The notes: generated by a model from the letters alone, not told the origin. Shown: positions 28,389 to 37,692, counted from the first letter of the stretch. The stretch is 64,000 nt of DNA from Pyrinomonadaceae bacterium (GCA_026129865.1 JAHCHG010000013.1:62001-126000); one strand, 5' to 3'. Numbers and translations: made by a program.

Positions 28389-31300
28389 ATGAAGTTCAAA
28401 ATATTTTTCCTTCTCTTATTTTTTATGCTGCCGCAATCGAGTTTTTCACAAATGCCTGCCGTCGAACCGGGAGTTTCGCAAAAACTCGCACAATGGCGAG
28501 CCGCAAATTATTCGGATGTTCGATATAAATTGAATATCACTCTAGAAAAGATGGCGCCGCTGATGAAGGGCGAGATCGAGATTCGCGTTAATTTGACCGA
28601 AGAAGGCGCGAAGAACGATCTGATACTCGATTGGCGGACGACGCAGTTTGCGAATGATAAAGATAAACCGTTTGCGAATGTCATCGCCGTAAACGAGACG
28701 ACTGGAGCGCAAGCGTCCTCGCTTGCAAACGTCGCTGAAAGCGGCGTAAAAACTCTCGATTCCGATAACGATTCTTCGCAGCGGACATCTTTTTCGCGCT
28801 TCGCGCTCATTGCAGGCAGGCTGCCTGCGCTCCAGTCGCTTGCACTGCAGTCGAATGAGCATTTGATCATTCGGAAGAAATTCTTAAAGACGGGCGAAAA
28901 TGTTATCAAGATCGAATTCGCTTCGCCTATAAAGTCGTCGGGCGCGGCGGTGACGCGCTATGTTGACCGGATAGACGGCGCGGAATACGTCTATTCGCTG
29001 TTCGTCCCGTCGGACGCAAGCACGGCGTTTCCCGTCTTTGACCAGCCGGATTTGAAGGCAAAATTTAGTTTGCGAATTGTTGCACCTCTTGAATGGAAAG
29101 TTGTTTCAAATGAGAATTCAATCGAGCGTGTCGAAATACTATCTTCTGAAAAAGCGGAAAGAGAAAAGAAAATTGAAAAACTTCCAAACGGAAACACATT
29201 AGTAAGCACGAAAATTGATTCTGCATTAACAGTTTTTAGAAAGACGCGACCAATCAGCACATACGTTTTCGCATTTGCGGCGGGCGAGTTTGTGGAATTC
29301 ACGGATGATCGCGGAAAGGGCGGAAACGCGACTGCAAAGGAGCGTGCCGATATTCAAGGATCTGCGAGGGCGGGCAATCGCACGCTCCCTAGCGGTCGCG
29401 TTTCCGCCTCGAACGAATACAACACGGTTTCCGGCGATCGCGATATCGTGTCGAGTATTTACGTCTGCAAATCACAAGCCGAGAAATTCAAACAACACGC
29501 CGAAGAAGTTTTCCGGCTCAACCGCGAAGCTGTTAAATTTCTCGAAGATTGGTTTGATTACAAATTCCCGTTTCCGAAATACGATCTGGTTTTGATTCCC
29601 GAATTTCCGTTCGGCGGGATGGAACACGCGGGTGCGACTTTTCTGCGCGAAGACCGCATTATTTTCCCGACCGAGCCGACGAAAAACGATTACATTACGC
29701 GGGCGAATCTCATCTTTCACGAAGCCGCGCATCAATGGTTCGGCGACACGGTAACGATGCGCTGGTTTGACGATCTGTGGCTCAAGGAAGGCTTTGCCGA
29801 ATTTATGGCGTATAAAACGCTCGAAAAGGTTCTGCCCGAATACAATGCGTGGAAAGTCTTTTACGAGCGCAACAAACAAGCCGCCTATCTGACGGACGTA
29901 ACGCGCGGCACAACGCCGATCTATCAGGAAATCCCGAATCTCTCGTCGGCAAAATCCGCCTACGGCAACATCGTCTATCGCAAAGCACCTTCGTTTCTCC
30001 GTCAAGCCGAGTTTTATCTGGGCGAAGACAAATTTCAAACCGCCGTCCGCGCATTTTTGAAAAAACACGAATTTGCGAATGCGGAATGGAAAGATTTAGT
30101 TGACGAGTTTGTAAAAGCTAACGTCGCTGAATTAAAAAAACAGGATTATTATCAAAAATTTTCGGCAGAAGAAAAGGAAACAGCCGAGTTAGGTAAAAAG
30201 AATCAAATAAATGAATGGGCAAATGTTTGGGTAAAACATCCCGGAATGCCGTTAATAAGAGTTTCGCCTAAATTGCTTCTTTTACCTTTTGAAACTAAAG
30301 ATATGGTGAATATGGGTGAAATGGGCGGCGGAGCATTTTGGCTGACATATTTTTGGCAACGTCCGGCTGGAAGTGAGATTGGAAGTAAAGAAGCGATAAA
30401 CTCACAAAATAATAACTGGAAACAAAATATTGAAGTAATAAGAGTTTTTGGAGATGGCGACCGTGAAAAAGCAGTTGTTAATCTCGGATTCCAATTCTTT
30501 GATCTTTCAAAGATAGACTTTTCAAAAAGAGATGAATTTAAGTTTGATATTTCCGAAAAAGAAAGCAAAAAATTTGCAGAAGAATTTGAAGCAAAAAGAA
30601 AAGAGAGACTTAAAAAAAATCCGCTTTATGTTTTCCCAAACTACCAAGATTACGGCTACGGCATCTTTCTGCTTGACGAGAAAAGCCGCGCTTACGTTCT
30701 CGAAAATATCCAAAACGAAAAAGACGCGTTTTTAAGATCGATGATGTGGGGCAGTCTGTGGGATTCGGTCAGATTTTACGAACTCGCGCCCGAAGAATAT
30801 GTAAAACTCGTCATAGAGAATCTAAGTACAGAGTTGCGGCTTCAGCCGCGAGAAACGTCCGCATCGAACGGGAATGAAGGAAATGTAACCGGCTCGAACG
30901 CGAAGATCACGCCTAAAGGCGTTACTCTGACTGAGACAGAGTTGCGGCTTCAGCCGCGAAAAACGTCCGCATCGAACGGGAATGAAGGAAATGAAACCGG
31001 CTCGAACGCGAAGATCACGCCTAAAGGCGTTACTCTGAACATTGCAGAGTTGCGGCTTCAGCCGCGAAAAACGTCCGCATCGAGCGGGAAGGAAGGAAAT
31101 GAAACCGGCTCGAACGCGAAGATCACGCCTAAAGGCGTAACTCTGAACATTGCAGAGTTGCGGCTTCAGCCGCGAAAAACGTCCGCATCGAGCGGGAATG
31201 AAGGAGGTGTAACCGGTCTGGGCGCGAAGATCACGCCTGAAGGCGTAACTCTGACGGAGGGCGTAACTTTCGCGGAAGACGTAATCCCGTACGACGAAAC

Positions 31301-32222
31301 GACGATCGCCACGCTTCTAAACCGTGTTTCAACCGCGATGAATTATTATATCGAGGCGGCGGGCGGGGCACAGTCAGAACCGCCTTCGGCAGCGGGCGGT
31401 TTAACGCCGCCATCTAAAAACTCGAATGCAAAATCAAACTCGTCTGACGAAAAGCTTAAACCATCCGCTGCCGCAGATGGTTCTGACCTGCAAGCCGAAC
31501 TCGAAAAACTTCTGCTCGAAAAAATGCGAACCGCATCGACGCCCGGACAGAGAATAACTTTTTACCGAACGTTTGTTTCGATAGCAAGTTCGGAAAATGC
31601 GCGAAATGTTTTGAAGGAGATCTTACGGAGCGCCGGCAGCCTTGCCGGCAATGAGCGCGAAAGCGCGAAAAATGCTGCTCCGGAAGCCACACTCGCAGGC
31701 AGGCTGCCTGCACTCCGTTCGAAAGACAAATTTGACCTTGTAACCCGGCTGATCATATTGGGCGACAAAGACTCCCTAAAACTCCTCGCGGAACTCGAAA
31801 AAACCGAAACCGACGACGCGGCGAAACGCTATGCTTACGCCGCCCGCGCCGGAATTCCAACCTCTGAAAACAAAGCAAAATACTGGAAGGATTTCACCGA
31901 AAACAAGGAAATTTCGGAAAGCTGGATCGAAGCGGCGTTCGCCGTTTGGAATTCGCCGCGCCACGCCGAACTTACGCTGCCTTATCTCGAAAAAGCACTG
32001 GCGGAACTTCCGAATTTAAAGCGAAACAGAAAGATCTTCTTCGTCAACGGCTGGCTCGGCTCGTTTATCGGCGGGCAAAGATCGGCGGAAGCATTGAACA
32101 TCGTCAATAAGTTTCTCGATGAAAATCCGGATCTCGAGCGCGATCTAAGGTTAAAAATTCTCGAGCATTCCGACAATTTGGAAAGAGCTGTAAAGATCCG
32201 CGAAAAGTTCGCAAAGCGTTAG
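28389..32222 (+). CDS. M1 family zinc aminopeptidase with in-frame repeat insertions
   Basis: I choose the ATG at 28389 because it opens the signal peptide (MKFKIFFLLLFFMLPQSSFSQ); a TTG at 28362 with a better SD is possible. Counting from that TTG, the product is 1286 residues; M1 enzymes of this layout usually have 600-900. The catalytic zinc site is intact: H453, E454 and H457 of HEAAHQWFGD, E476 of LKEGFAE (HExxH-X18-E), and GGMEH at the place of the GxMEN exopeptidase motif near residue 416. Extra length comes from palindromic doublets read as peptide at about residues 114-159, 320-349, 824-964, 1005-1042 and 1089-1119. It should trim peptides in the periplasm or outside the cell. The insertions avoid the catalytic core. 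Confidence 0.9.
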   Translation: MKFKIFFLLLFFMLPQSSFSQMPAVEPGVSQKLAQWRAANYSDVRYKLNITLEKMAPLMKGEIEIRVNLTEEGAKNDLILDWRTTQFANDKDKPFANVIAVNETTGAQASSLANVAESGVKTLDSDNDSSQRTSFSRFALIAGRLPALQSLALQSNEHLIIRKKFLKTGENVIKIEFASPIKSSGAAVTRYVDRIDGAEYVYSLFVPSDASTAFPVFDQPDLKAKFSLRIVAPLEWKVVSNENSIERVEILSSEKAEREKKIEKLPNGNTLVSTKIDSALTVFRKTRPISTYVFAFAAGEFVEFTDDRGKGGNATAKERADIQGSARAGNRTLPSGRVSASNEYNTVSGDRDIVSSIYVCKSQAEKFKQHAEEVFRLNREAVKFLEDWFDYKFPFPKYDLVLIPEFPFGGMEHAGATFLREDRIIFPTEPTKNDYITRANLIFHEAAHQWFGDTVTMRWFDDLWLKEGFAEFMAYKTLEKVLPEYNAWKVFYERNKQAAYLTDVTRGTTPIYQEIPNLSSAKSAYGNIVYRKAPSFLRQAEFYLGEDKFQTAVRAFLKKHEFANAEWKDLVDEFVKANVAELKKQDYYQKFSAEEKETAELGKKNQINEWANVWVKHPGMPLIRVSPKLLLLPFETKDMVNMGEMGGGAFWLTYFWQRPAGSEIGSKEAINSQNNNWKQNIEVIRVFGDGDREKAVVNLGFQFFDLSKIDFSKRDEFKFDISEKESKKFAEEFEAKRKERLKKNPLYVFPNYQDYGYGIFLLDEKSRAYVLENIQNEKDAFLRSMMWGSLWDSVRFYELAPEEYVKLVIENLSTELRLQPRETSASNGNEGNVTGSNAKITPKGVTLTETELRLQPRKTSASNGNEGNETGSNAKITPKGVTLNIAELRLQPRKTSASSGKEGNETGSNAKITPKGVTLNIAELRLQPRKTSASSGNEGGVTGLGAKITPEGVTLTEGVTFAEDVIPYDETTIATLLNRVSTAMNYYIEAAGGAQSEPPSAAGGLTPPSKNSNAKSNSSDEKLKPSAAADGSDLQAELEKLLLEKMRTASTPGQRITFYRTFVSIASSENARNVLKEILRSAGSLAGNERESAKNAAPEATLAGRLPALRSKDKFDLVTRLIILGDKDSLKLLAELEKTETDDAAKRYAYAARAGIPTSENKAKYWKDFTENKEISESWIEAAFAVWNSPRHAELTLPYLEKALAELPNLKRNRKIFFVNGWLGSFIGGQRSAEALNIVNKFLDENPDLERDLRLKILEHSDNLERAVKIREKFAKR
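28701..28837. repeat. Palindromic doublet, family beta, inside the M1 gene
   Basis: The left arm 28701-28727 (ACTGGAGCGCAAGCG...CGCTTGCA) and the right arm 28811-28837 (TGCAGGCAGGCTGCCTGCGC...) are inverted relatives of the arms at 57185-57314 and 31625-31718. The doublet is translated in frame within the N-terminal domain. Confidence 0.75.
29319..29408. repeat. Palindromic doublet, family delta, inside the M1 gene
   Basis: GGCGGAAACGCGACTGCAAAGG at 29319 onward is mirrored, with a few mismatches, by GCACGCTCCCTAGCGGTCGC...CCGCC ending at 29408. It is translated in frame (GKGGNATAKERADIQGSARA ... SGRVSASNE), just before the GGMEH motif. Confidence 0.7.
30831..31252. repeat. Four-copy 108-bp tandem array of palindromic doublets, family gamma, in the M1 gene
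   Basis: Copies start at 30831, 30939, 31047 and 31155: an exact 108-bp (36-codon) period. Each copy begins GAGTTGCGGCTTCAGCCGCG and ends with GATCACGCC-TAAAGGCG-T(T/A)ACTCT, two palindromes in opposite orientation. The peptide unit is ELRLQPRKTSASNGNEGN plus SNAKITPKGVTL. Confidence 0.9.
31373..31487. repeat. Palindromic doublet, family alpha, inside the M1 gene
   Basis: TCAGAACCGCC...GGGCGGTTTAA at 31374-31402 is followed by its inverted relative CTTAAACCATCCGC...GATGGTTCTGAC at 31455-31487. In-frame peptides are SEPPSAAGGLTPPS and LKPSAAADGSDLQ. Confidence 0.8.
31625..31718. repeat. Palindromic doublet, family beta, inside the M1 gene
   Basis: ACGGAGCGCCGGCAGCC at 31625 is mirrored by GGCTGCCTGCACTCCGT ending at 31718. 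The arms are close to those of the intergenic doublet at 57185-57314. In frame. Confidence 0.8.
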
Positions 32223-32226
32223 ACGA

Positions 32227-32649
32227 TCAAACATCGTCGCCGAAATCAACTGTTCGGTACGCAGTCGCCGGGTCGCATAGCAGATCCGGATTTATCGGCA
32301 AACCTTTGCTGACCATGTCGGCGGCGAGATCCGTCATATTGTTCGCCGACATTCCAAGCCCGCGGCAATTGAATTTGAAATGCTGAATGACGCCGTCGTG
32401 CCGGACGAGTGCCATGCCGACTACGCGCGCCTTTTTCTTCTTCATCATCATCTTTGGCGCCAGATACGAATTTCCGCTAGTATTGTGCATTGCCCATGCC
32501 ATTGTCCGCGGTGCTCCGGCGGAGTCGGTCGCGCGTTCGGCGATCGCGTAAAACGCAAATGCGCCGACGCCCGTGTTGCGCAGATCCGATTCAGCTAGAC
32601 TCAATGAATTTTCTCCGTAAACATAACCTCCGATGCAATTGGGAATCAT
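32227..32649 (-). CDS. Hypothetical protein (140 aa)
   Basis: A 140-residue cytoplasmic-looking protein of unknown family, convergent with the M1 gene (4-bp gap). Composition is balanced and protein-like, with segments VGAFAFYAIAERATDS, ARVVGMALVRHDGVIQHFKF and MSKGLPINPDLLCDPA, and no signal peptide or membrane segment. No strong SD precedes the ATG. It may continue a poorly conserved family in this lineage. Confidence is limited because I see no recognisable motif. Confidence 0.55.
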   Translation of the reverse strand: MIPNCIGGYVYGENSLSLAESDLRNTGVGAFAFYAIAERATDSAGAPRTMAWAMHNTSGNSYLAPKMMMKKKKARVVGMALVRHDGVIQHFKFNCRGLGMSANNMTDLAADMVSKGLPINPDLLCDPATAYRTVDFGDDV

Positions 32650-32706
32650 AATCGCTTTGCCTACTTTGTTAATCGTATTCCGCCTTCAAATAGGGTCATT
32701 TCTGAG

Positions 32707-32740
32707 AAAAAAAGGCGCCGCAGTCGAAACCGCGGCGCCC
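32707..32740 (-). terminator. Rho-independent terminator (leftward) of the YWTD/FG-GAP gene
   Basis: On the minus strand GGGCGCCGC pairs with GCGGCGCC around an 8-10 nt loop, followed by seven T. It is 20 bp past the stop of the gene at 32760. Confidence 0.88.
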
Positions 32741-32759
32741 ATTTGTCGTTCATAAATGA

Positions 32760-34544
32760 TCACCGGACGAAAGCGTTCGGAATCGGAACATCGTTGGCAA
32801 TTCCAAATGTTGTCGCCGTCGAACCGGATGTCGAACCGAATACATACCATGTACTGTTCGAAGGACGGAAGACTCCCAGGTCGGACTTGCCATCACCGTC
32901 GTAGTCGCCCGGAATGGGGACGTCTCCCGCCGCTCCGAAAGGTGCCGAGAAGAAGGAGAAATCTTCGCTCCTCAGCACGAACCATTCATTCGACGAAGGT
33001 CGGAAAAAAGCAACGTCCGCCTTTCCGTCGCCGGTGTAATCCGCCGGAACGGCTTTGTCGGTCGTCGCGCCGAAATTGGCAACGACGAGTCCCGCCTGTG
33101 AGCGGTTCAACCACCACGATCCATCCTGTCGAAAGATAGCAATATCGGCTTTTCCGTCGCCGTCGTAATCTGCAGGTACCGGCTTGTCGCCGTTGGCTCC
33201 GAACTGCGTTATCGTCGTTCCGCCGGAAGATCGGAGGATGTACCAGGTGCCGACCGACGGTCTAAAGATCGCCGCATCAGCTTTGTTGTCGCCGTCAAAA
33301 TCAGCCGGAATCGGAATGTCCGTTGATGTTCCGAACGGGAACGAATAGAAAGAAAAGTCTTCAGACCGCAAAATAAACCACTCGCCGTTTGCCGGTCGGA
33401 AAAACGCGATGTCGGTTTTGCCGTCGCCGGTGTAATCCGCGGGTACGAGTTTGTCCGCTGCCTGACCGAACTGCAGCGCCTGGTTTCCGCCGTTCGAACT
33501 TCTCAAATACCACCATTCTCCGACGCTCGGTCGGAAAATTCCGACATCTGTTTTGCGGTCGCCGTCAAAATCAAACGCGGTTTTACCCGCCTGCGCTGCC
33601 GATGCACGATAGATCGCCGCACCGTTCGGGCTGGCAACTGTGATCGGAAGTTCAACCGCATTGGCACCGGTCCCAAGATCCGCGCGGATCACTTTATTAT
33701 TGCTTTGACTTGTAACATAAAGCTTTCCGCCGACCGCGTCGACGCCTACGCCTCGCGGAAAAGACAATCCCGGAATGTTCAGATCCGTCGCCATTGTGCC
33801 GTCGCGTTTTGCTGCGATGACCTTATCGTTGCCGGCGTTCGTTACATAGATCCTGTCGCCTGCGCTGTCGATGGCAATATCAAGCGGAGCTGTTAGCAAT
33901 CCGCCCAAAGTCATCGTAACCGCGCCGGTTCCGTCCAAATTTGCCCGGACAACGTTGTTTCCGCCCTGGTTGACGACGTACATCTTGTTCGCTGCGACAT
34001 CGATCGCCAAACCCTGCGGAATGTTCAGCATTCCGCCCAGATTGCCGAGATCGACGGCGTTTGTGCCGTCCAAATTTGCCCGAACAACACGCGAAGGAAC
34101 CGCGCCGCCGACATTGGCGATGAACATACGATTTCCCGGCACGTCCAGCGCTATGCCGTATGAACCGTCGATCAAACCCGGAAATGTTAAATTGACCGCG
34201 CCGCTGCCGTCGAGATTCATCATCGTAACGGCGTTGCTTCCCTCGTTCGTTACATAAACTTTCCCGGCTGCAGCATTTATCGCGATACCCTGGGCAAGGT
34301 TAAAAAGATTTGCAGCAACCGGAAGCGCGGCGCCGCCGGTTCCGTCTGTTTCCGCCCGGACGACACCCGGAGTTCCGGTGCCGCTGCATTGCCCGCCGCA
34401 ATTTACGACATAGAGTTTCGGCGTTGTTTGAGCAAAACTATTAACAGGTGCGGTTGCTAAAAATGCTCCGATGATCAATGAGATCACGGCAGTCATAATT
34501 CGATCCGTTCGATATTTAAGATAGGGTTTCGTTCTGTAATTCAT
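32760..34544 (-). CDS. Secreted beta-propeller (YWTD/NHL-like) plus FG-GAP-like module
   Basis: A 594-residue exported protein. The signal peptide (to about residue 38, ...APVNSFAQ) is followed by repeats of the KMYVVNQGGNNVVRANLDGTGAV type (about 45-310). These are typical of six-bladed YWTD/NHL-like propellers that read out as soluble sensor or surface domains. From about residue 318 on comes a run of FG-GAP/VCBS-like repeats with Ca-binding DxDGDGKxD loops (FDFDGDRKTDVGIFRP, DYDGDGKADIAIF), ending PIPNAFVR. SD GGAG is 9 nt before the ATG. The C-terminal module is nearly the same as in the neighbouring metallopeptidase. It probably lies on the cell surface or in the medium. Confidence 0.85.
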   Translation of the reverse strand: MNYRTKPYLKYRTDRIMTAVISLIIGAFLATAPVNSFAQTTPKLYVVNCGGQCSGTGTPGVVRAETDGTGGAALPVAANLFNLAQGIAINAAAGKVYVTNEGSNAVTMMNLDGSGAVNLTFPGLIDGSYGIALDVPGNRMFIANVGGAVPSRVVRANLDGTNAVDLGNLGGMLNIPQGLAIDVAANKMYVVNQGGNNVVRANLDGTGAVTMTLGGLLTAPLDIAIDSAGDRIYVTNAGNDKVIAAKRDGTMATDLNIPGLSFPRGVGVDAVGGKLYVTSQSNNKVIRADLGTGANAVELPITVASPNGAAIYRASAAQAGKTAFDFDGDRKTDVGIFRPSVGEWWYLRSSNGGNQALQFGQAADKLVPADYTGDGKTDIAFFRPANGEWFILRSEDFSFYSFPFGTSTDIPIPADFDGDNKADAAIFRPSVGTWYILRSSGGTTITQFGANGDKPVPADYDGDGKADIAIFRQDGSWWLNRSQAGLVVANFGATTDKAVPADYTGDGKADVAFFRPSSNEWFVLRSEDFSFFSAPFGAAGDVPIPGDYDGDGKSDLGVFRPSNSTWYVFGSTSGSTATTFGIANDVPIPNAFVR

Positions 34545-34650
34545 AGATAATTTCTCCGTTGTTTCAATGATCCAAAAATGATGACTTCATTCTCTTAAAC
34601 GGATTCGCATGATGGAACGGGTCATTTCTAACGAACAAACCGTTCAAATC

Positions 34651-34692
34651 AAAAAAAGAACGCCATCCATTTTCTGGACGACGTTCTCTTTT
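34651..34692 (-). terminator. Rho-independent terminator (leftward) of the metallopeptidase gene
   Basis: On the minus strand AGAACGTCGTCCA pairs with TGGATGGCGTTCT (11 of 13 positions plus wobble), followed by seven T. It is 20 bp past the stop at 34712. Confidence 0.85.
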
Positions 34693-34711
34693 GGAGGGTG
34701 CATTCGCGTGT

Positions 34712-36910
34712 TTAGCGCACGAATGCATTTGGAACAGGCTGATCTCCGTTGACACCAAATGTCAGAGCCAAAGAGCCCGAGGTGGAACGGAATTGATACC
34801 AAGTATTGTTCGAAGGACGGAAGACCGCCAGGTCTGACTTTCCATCACCGTCGTAATCACCGGGTGTTGGGACGTCTCCCGCCGCTCCGAAGGGCGCTGA
34901 GTAGAACGAGAAATCCTCGCTTCTCAAAACAAACCACTCGCCGGACGCAGGTCTAAAGAACGCGACGTCGGCTTTTCCGTCGCCGGTGTAATCGCCCTGA
35001 ACCGTTTTGTCGGTCGCAGCTCCAAAATTAGCAACGACCAATCCTGCGGTCGAACGATTCAGCCACCACGAGCCGTCAGGACGAAAGATCGCAATATCGG
35101 CTTTATTATCGCCGTCGTAATCAGCAGCGACCGGTTTGTCGCCGTTCGCGCCAAACTGTGTGAACGTCGTGCCGCCGGTCGAACGAAGGATGTACCAGGT
35201 GCCGTTCGACGGACGGAATATCGCCGGATCGGCTTTATTATCACCGTCGAAATCAGCCGGATTTGGAATGTCGCCGTTCATACCGAATGGGAACGAGTAG
35301 AACGAGAAATCTTCCGATCTCAGAATGAACCATTCGCCGCTTGCGGGACGGAAGAATCCGATATCGGTCTTGCCGTCGCCGGTATAATCCGCCGGAGCTA
35401 GCCTGTCAGTTGCAGTTCCGAACTGTAATGCGGCGTTTCCGGCGTCGGAACTTCGTAAGTACCACCATTCGCCGACGCCCGGTCGGAAAATTCCGACGTC
35501 GGTCTTTCGGTCGCCGTCGAAATCGAACTGTGCTTTTCCGGTGTCGTTAATGCACGGAGCCTGAGCGATATGCGCCTGAACGCGAGCTTTCGGCTGCGGT
35601 CCAAAGCCAAGCGTGAAATTAATTCCGACCGCCTGAAGATGGCAGTAGCTCATGATCGTTCCGCCGCCCGCAGGATTTCCGGGACTTGCGCAGCCGCCTT
35701 CGACCGGAGCGCAGCTGTCGATCGCGGTGTTGTTTCCGTTCCAGGAACAATTATGCGTATGCGGCGAACCGAGATTATGTCCGGTTTCGTGTGTAAATAC
35801 TTCGACAGTCCAGGAAAACGTAGGAACATTTTCAAATGTCGGTTCGATCCCGCTTACCGCGTAACGGGTATTCCCGCCGCAAAGCGCGCTAACCCAGGCA
35901 ATTCCGCCATATGGATAAAGTGTCAGAAGATGTGCCAGATCGCCGTTAAATGTTGGGCGATTCGCCCCGAATGCGTTCAAATGTACTTCCGCGTCGTTCG
36001 TCTGCGTGTACGGGCTCGCCGTTGTCCAAACAAATGTCGATTGAAGAGATACATTGATTCCGTCGTTCGCAAAAAGCGTCGCAGACTGATTAAAAAATCC
36101 GGTAACGTATTGAACTACCGCGTTTGACGAACCTTTATTCTGAAAAACGTCAAAGTTTGCCTCGATGTATTTTCTGATAACGCGGGTTGTTACAGCGCTT
36201 TGCAGCTGGTCATCGGGCAGCAGCATCGGCATCTGTTCGCCGGCATCGTTCTTTACGTTGCAGAAATGTTCAGGTCGCACTTTCAATTTGTTCGCGTCGT
36301 AAAAAATATGGCGGTTTGTCGGATTATTTCCGTCAAGACGACCAAGAACGCCGTTCCCGATAGTTTTCGAACGGATGCTTCCCATGATCTCATTGTCGTA
36401 GACACTGATCGCAACGAGAGAATAAGCATCGCCGCGAACCATACCGCGATAATGGATACCGTAGGAACTTTTACGAATTTCATCTGCCGGTCCGGAAGTT
36501 TTAACCTCAAAACCGGGTGCGAGAATATTCACTCTTGCCAGCTCGAGTTCGATCGTTCCGCCTTTGCCGTCCGGAACGGGCAAAAGAAGATATTCGGGAC
36601 TGCTGCCTGAAAGACTGTTAACACGGCTGAGGTTCAAAAGAACGCCTTCGTCAACCGCACGTGAAAATCCGTCTTCCGGTGCGATCGGACGGGCGTCGGC
36701 TGCGAACAGTTCGCGCCGCTCGAAATTAACGCCCAGCGTTTTCAGGTCCAGAATCATTTGGGGAACAAGTTTCGTGCCCGGATTTGGCTCGATGGTTTTC
36801 AAGATGTTGTCAAAACCGCTTGTTTTTTGTGCGTTCACGGACGAGATCATGAGTCCGCTGACAAGTACCAGCGTGCTCGCGACAAATGCCGCAAAGAATT
36901 TCAATTTCAT
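34712..36910 (-). CDS. Secreted reprolysin-like (M12B-type) zinc metallopeptidase with FG-GAP-like module
   Basis: Started at the ATG at 36908-36910, which opens the signal peptide (MKLKFFAAFVASTLVLVSGLMISSVNAQ) and has a perfect AAGGAG seven nt upstream; an upstream extension of 23 codons is open but unsupported. The mature protein has a prodomain-like region, then a metzincin catalytic site HETGHNLGSPHTH (HExxHxxGxxH, three His ligands and the Glu) near the middle. The C-terminal 270 residues are the same FG-GAP-like repeats as in the adjacent gene (FDFDGDRKTDVGIFRP ... PVPNAFVR). It probably degrades extracellular protein. Confidence 0.88.
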   Translation of the reverse strand: MKLKFFAAFVASTLVLVSGLMISSVNAQKTSGFDNILKTIEPNPGTKLVPQMILDLKTLGVNFERRELFAADARPIAPEDGFSRAVDEGVLLNLSRVNSLSGSSPEYLLLPVPDGKGGTIELELARVNILAPGFEVKTSGPADEIRKSSYGIHYRGMVRGDAYSLVAISVYDNEIMGSIRSKTIGNGVLGRLDGNNPTNRHIFYDANKLKVRPEHFCNVKNDAGEQMPMLLPDDQLQSAVTTRVIRKYIEANFDVFQNKGSSNAVVQYVTGFFNQSATLFANDGINVSLQSTFVWTTASPYTQTNDAEVHLNAFGANRPTFNGDLAHLLTLYPYGGIAWVSALCGGNTRYAVSGIEPTFENVPTFSWTVEVFTHETGHNLGSPHTHNCSWNGNNTAIDSCAPVEGGCASPGNPAGGGTIMSYCHLQAVGINFTLGFGPQPKARVQAHIAQAPCINDTGKAQFDFDGDRKTDVGIFRPGVGEWWYLRSSDAGNAALQFGTATDRLAPADYTGDGKTDIGFFRPASGEWFILRSEDFSFYSFPFGMNGDIPNPADFDGDNKADPAIFRPSNGTWYILRSTGGTTFTQFGANGDKPVAADYDGDNKADIAIFRPDGSWWLNRSTAGLVVANFGAATDKTVQGDYTGDGKADVAFFRPASGEWFVLRSEDFSFYSAPFGAAGDVPTPGDYDGDGKSDLAVFRPSNNTWYQFRSTSGSLALTFGVNGDQPVPNAFVR

Positions 36911-37110
36911 TTCCTTTCTCCTTAAAATCATTGGTAAGTCTAAAAAAGTAGACGGCTTCATTTTAGTTTTGCCTTTCACTTACCTAAACGAGGTTGAGCA
37001 ATATTTTGGGTCATTCGGCGAAAAAAAACTCAAAACCCTCGAAGGGTAAAGAAGATACCGTTTTTCACCGAAATAATTTATAATCGGGACAATTCAAGTA
37101 AAACGCTGAA

Positions 37111-37677
37111 ATGGATAACGATAATAAATCGATCTCTCAATCTCTCATCGACTGGGAAAATGGCGACGAGACTGAGCTTGAAACGCTGCTTCCGATCTTT
37201 TACGCGGAACTTAAACGCATGGCTCACAGATATTTGCGGAAGCTTCCGCAGGGTCACACTTTTCAGACGACCGAATTGATTCACGAAGCGTATTTAAAGC
37301 TTGCCGGCGGAAAAGAACCGACGTGGCAGAATCGGGCGCATTTCTTCGGCGTGGCGGCAAAGGTAATGCGGCAGATCCTTGTCGATTACGCGCGGGCGCG
37401 CTCGGCGGAAAAACGCGGCGGAAACGCGCAGAAAGTGGAATTTGAAGAAACGCTGGTCGTTTCCAAAGAACGCACTGAAGAATTTGTCGCGCTCGACGAC
37501 GCGCTTAATGACCTTGCCGTTCTTGATGAACGAAAAAGCCGCGTTGTTGAATTGCGATATTTTGGCGGGCTGAATATTGACGAAACAGCGGAAGTGTTAC
37601 GCGTTTCTGCAAAAACCGTAAAGCGGGACTGGCAATTCGCGCGAAACTGGCTGCTGCGGGAATTGTCGAAAAATTAA
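37111..37677 (+). CDS. ECF-type RNA polymerase sigma factor
   Basis: A 188-residue sigma-70 family protein with region 2 (FYAELKRMAHRYLRKLPQGHTFQTTELIHEAYLKL) and region 4 (LDERKSRVVELRYFGGLNIDETAEVLRVSAKTVKRDWQFARNWL). It matches the short sigma group seen repeatedly in Acidobacteriota and Planctomycetes, usually paired with a Ser/Thr kinase and no anti-sigma gene. The kinase gene begins 15 bp downstream, so the two are co-transcribed. Regulation probably runs through kinase signalling rather than a membrane anti-sigma; this is inference. Confidence 0.92.
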   Translation: MDNDNKSISQSLIDWENGDETELETLLPIFYAELKRMAHRYLRKLPQGHTFQTTELIHEAYLKLAGGKEPTWQNRAHFFGVAAKVMRQILVDYARARSAEKRGGNAQKVEFEETLVVSKERTEEFVALDDALNDLAVLDERKSRVVELRYFGGLNIDETAEVLRVSAKTVKRDWQFARNWLLRELSKN

Positions 37678-37692
37678 AACGGCTCAGGATAA

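Noticed and set aside
30831-31252. Evenly spaced repeats considered as a CRISPR array
   Set aside because: The repeats are contiguous 108-bp units with no unique spacers, lie inside an open frame, and there are no cas genes.
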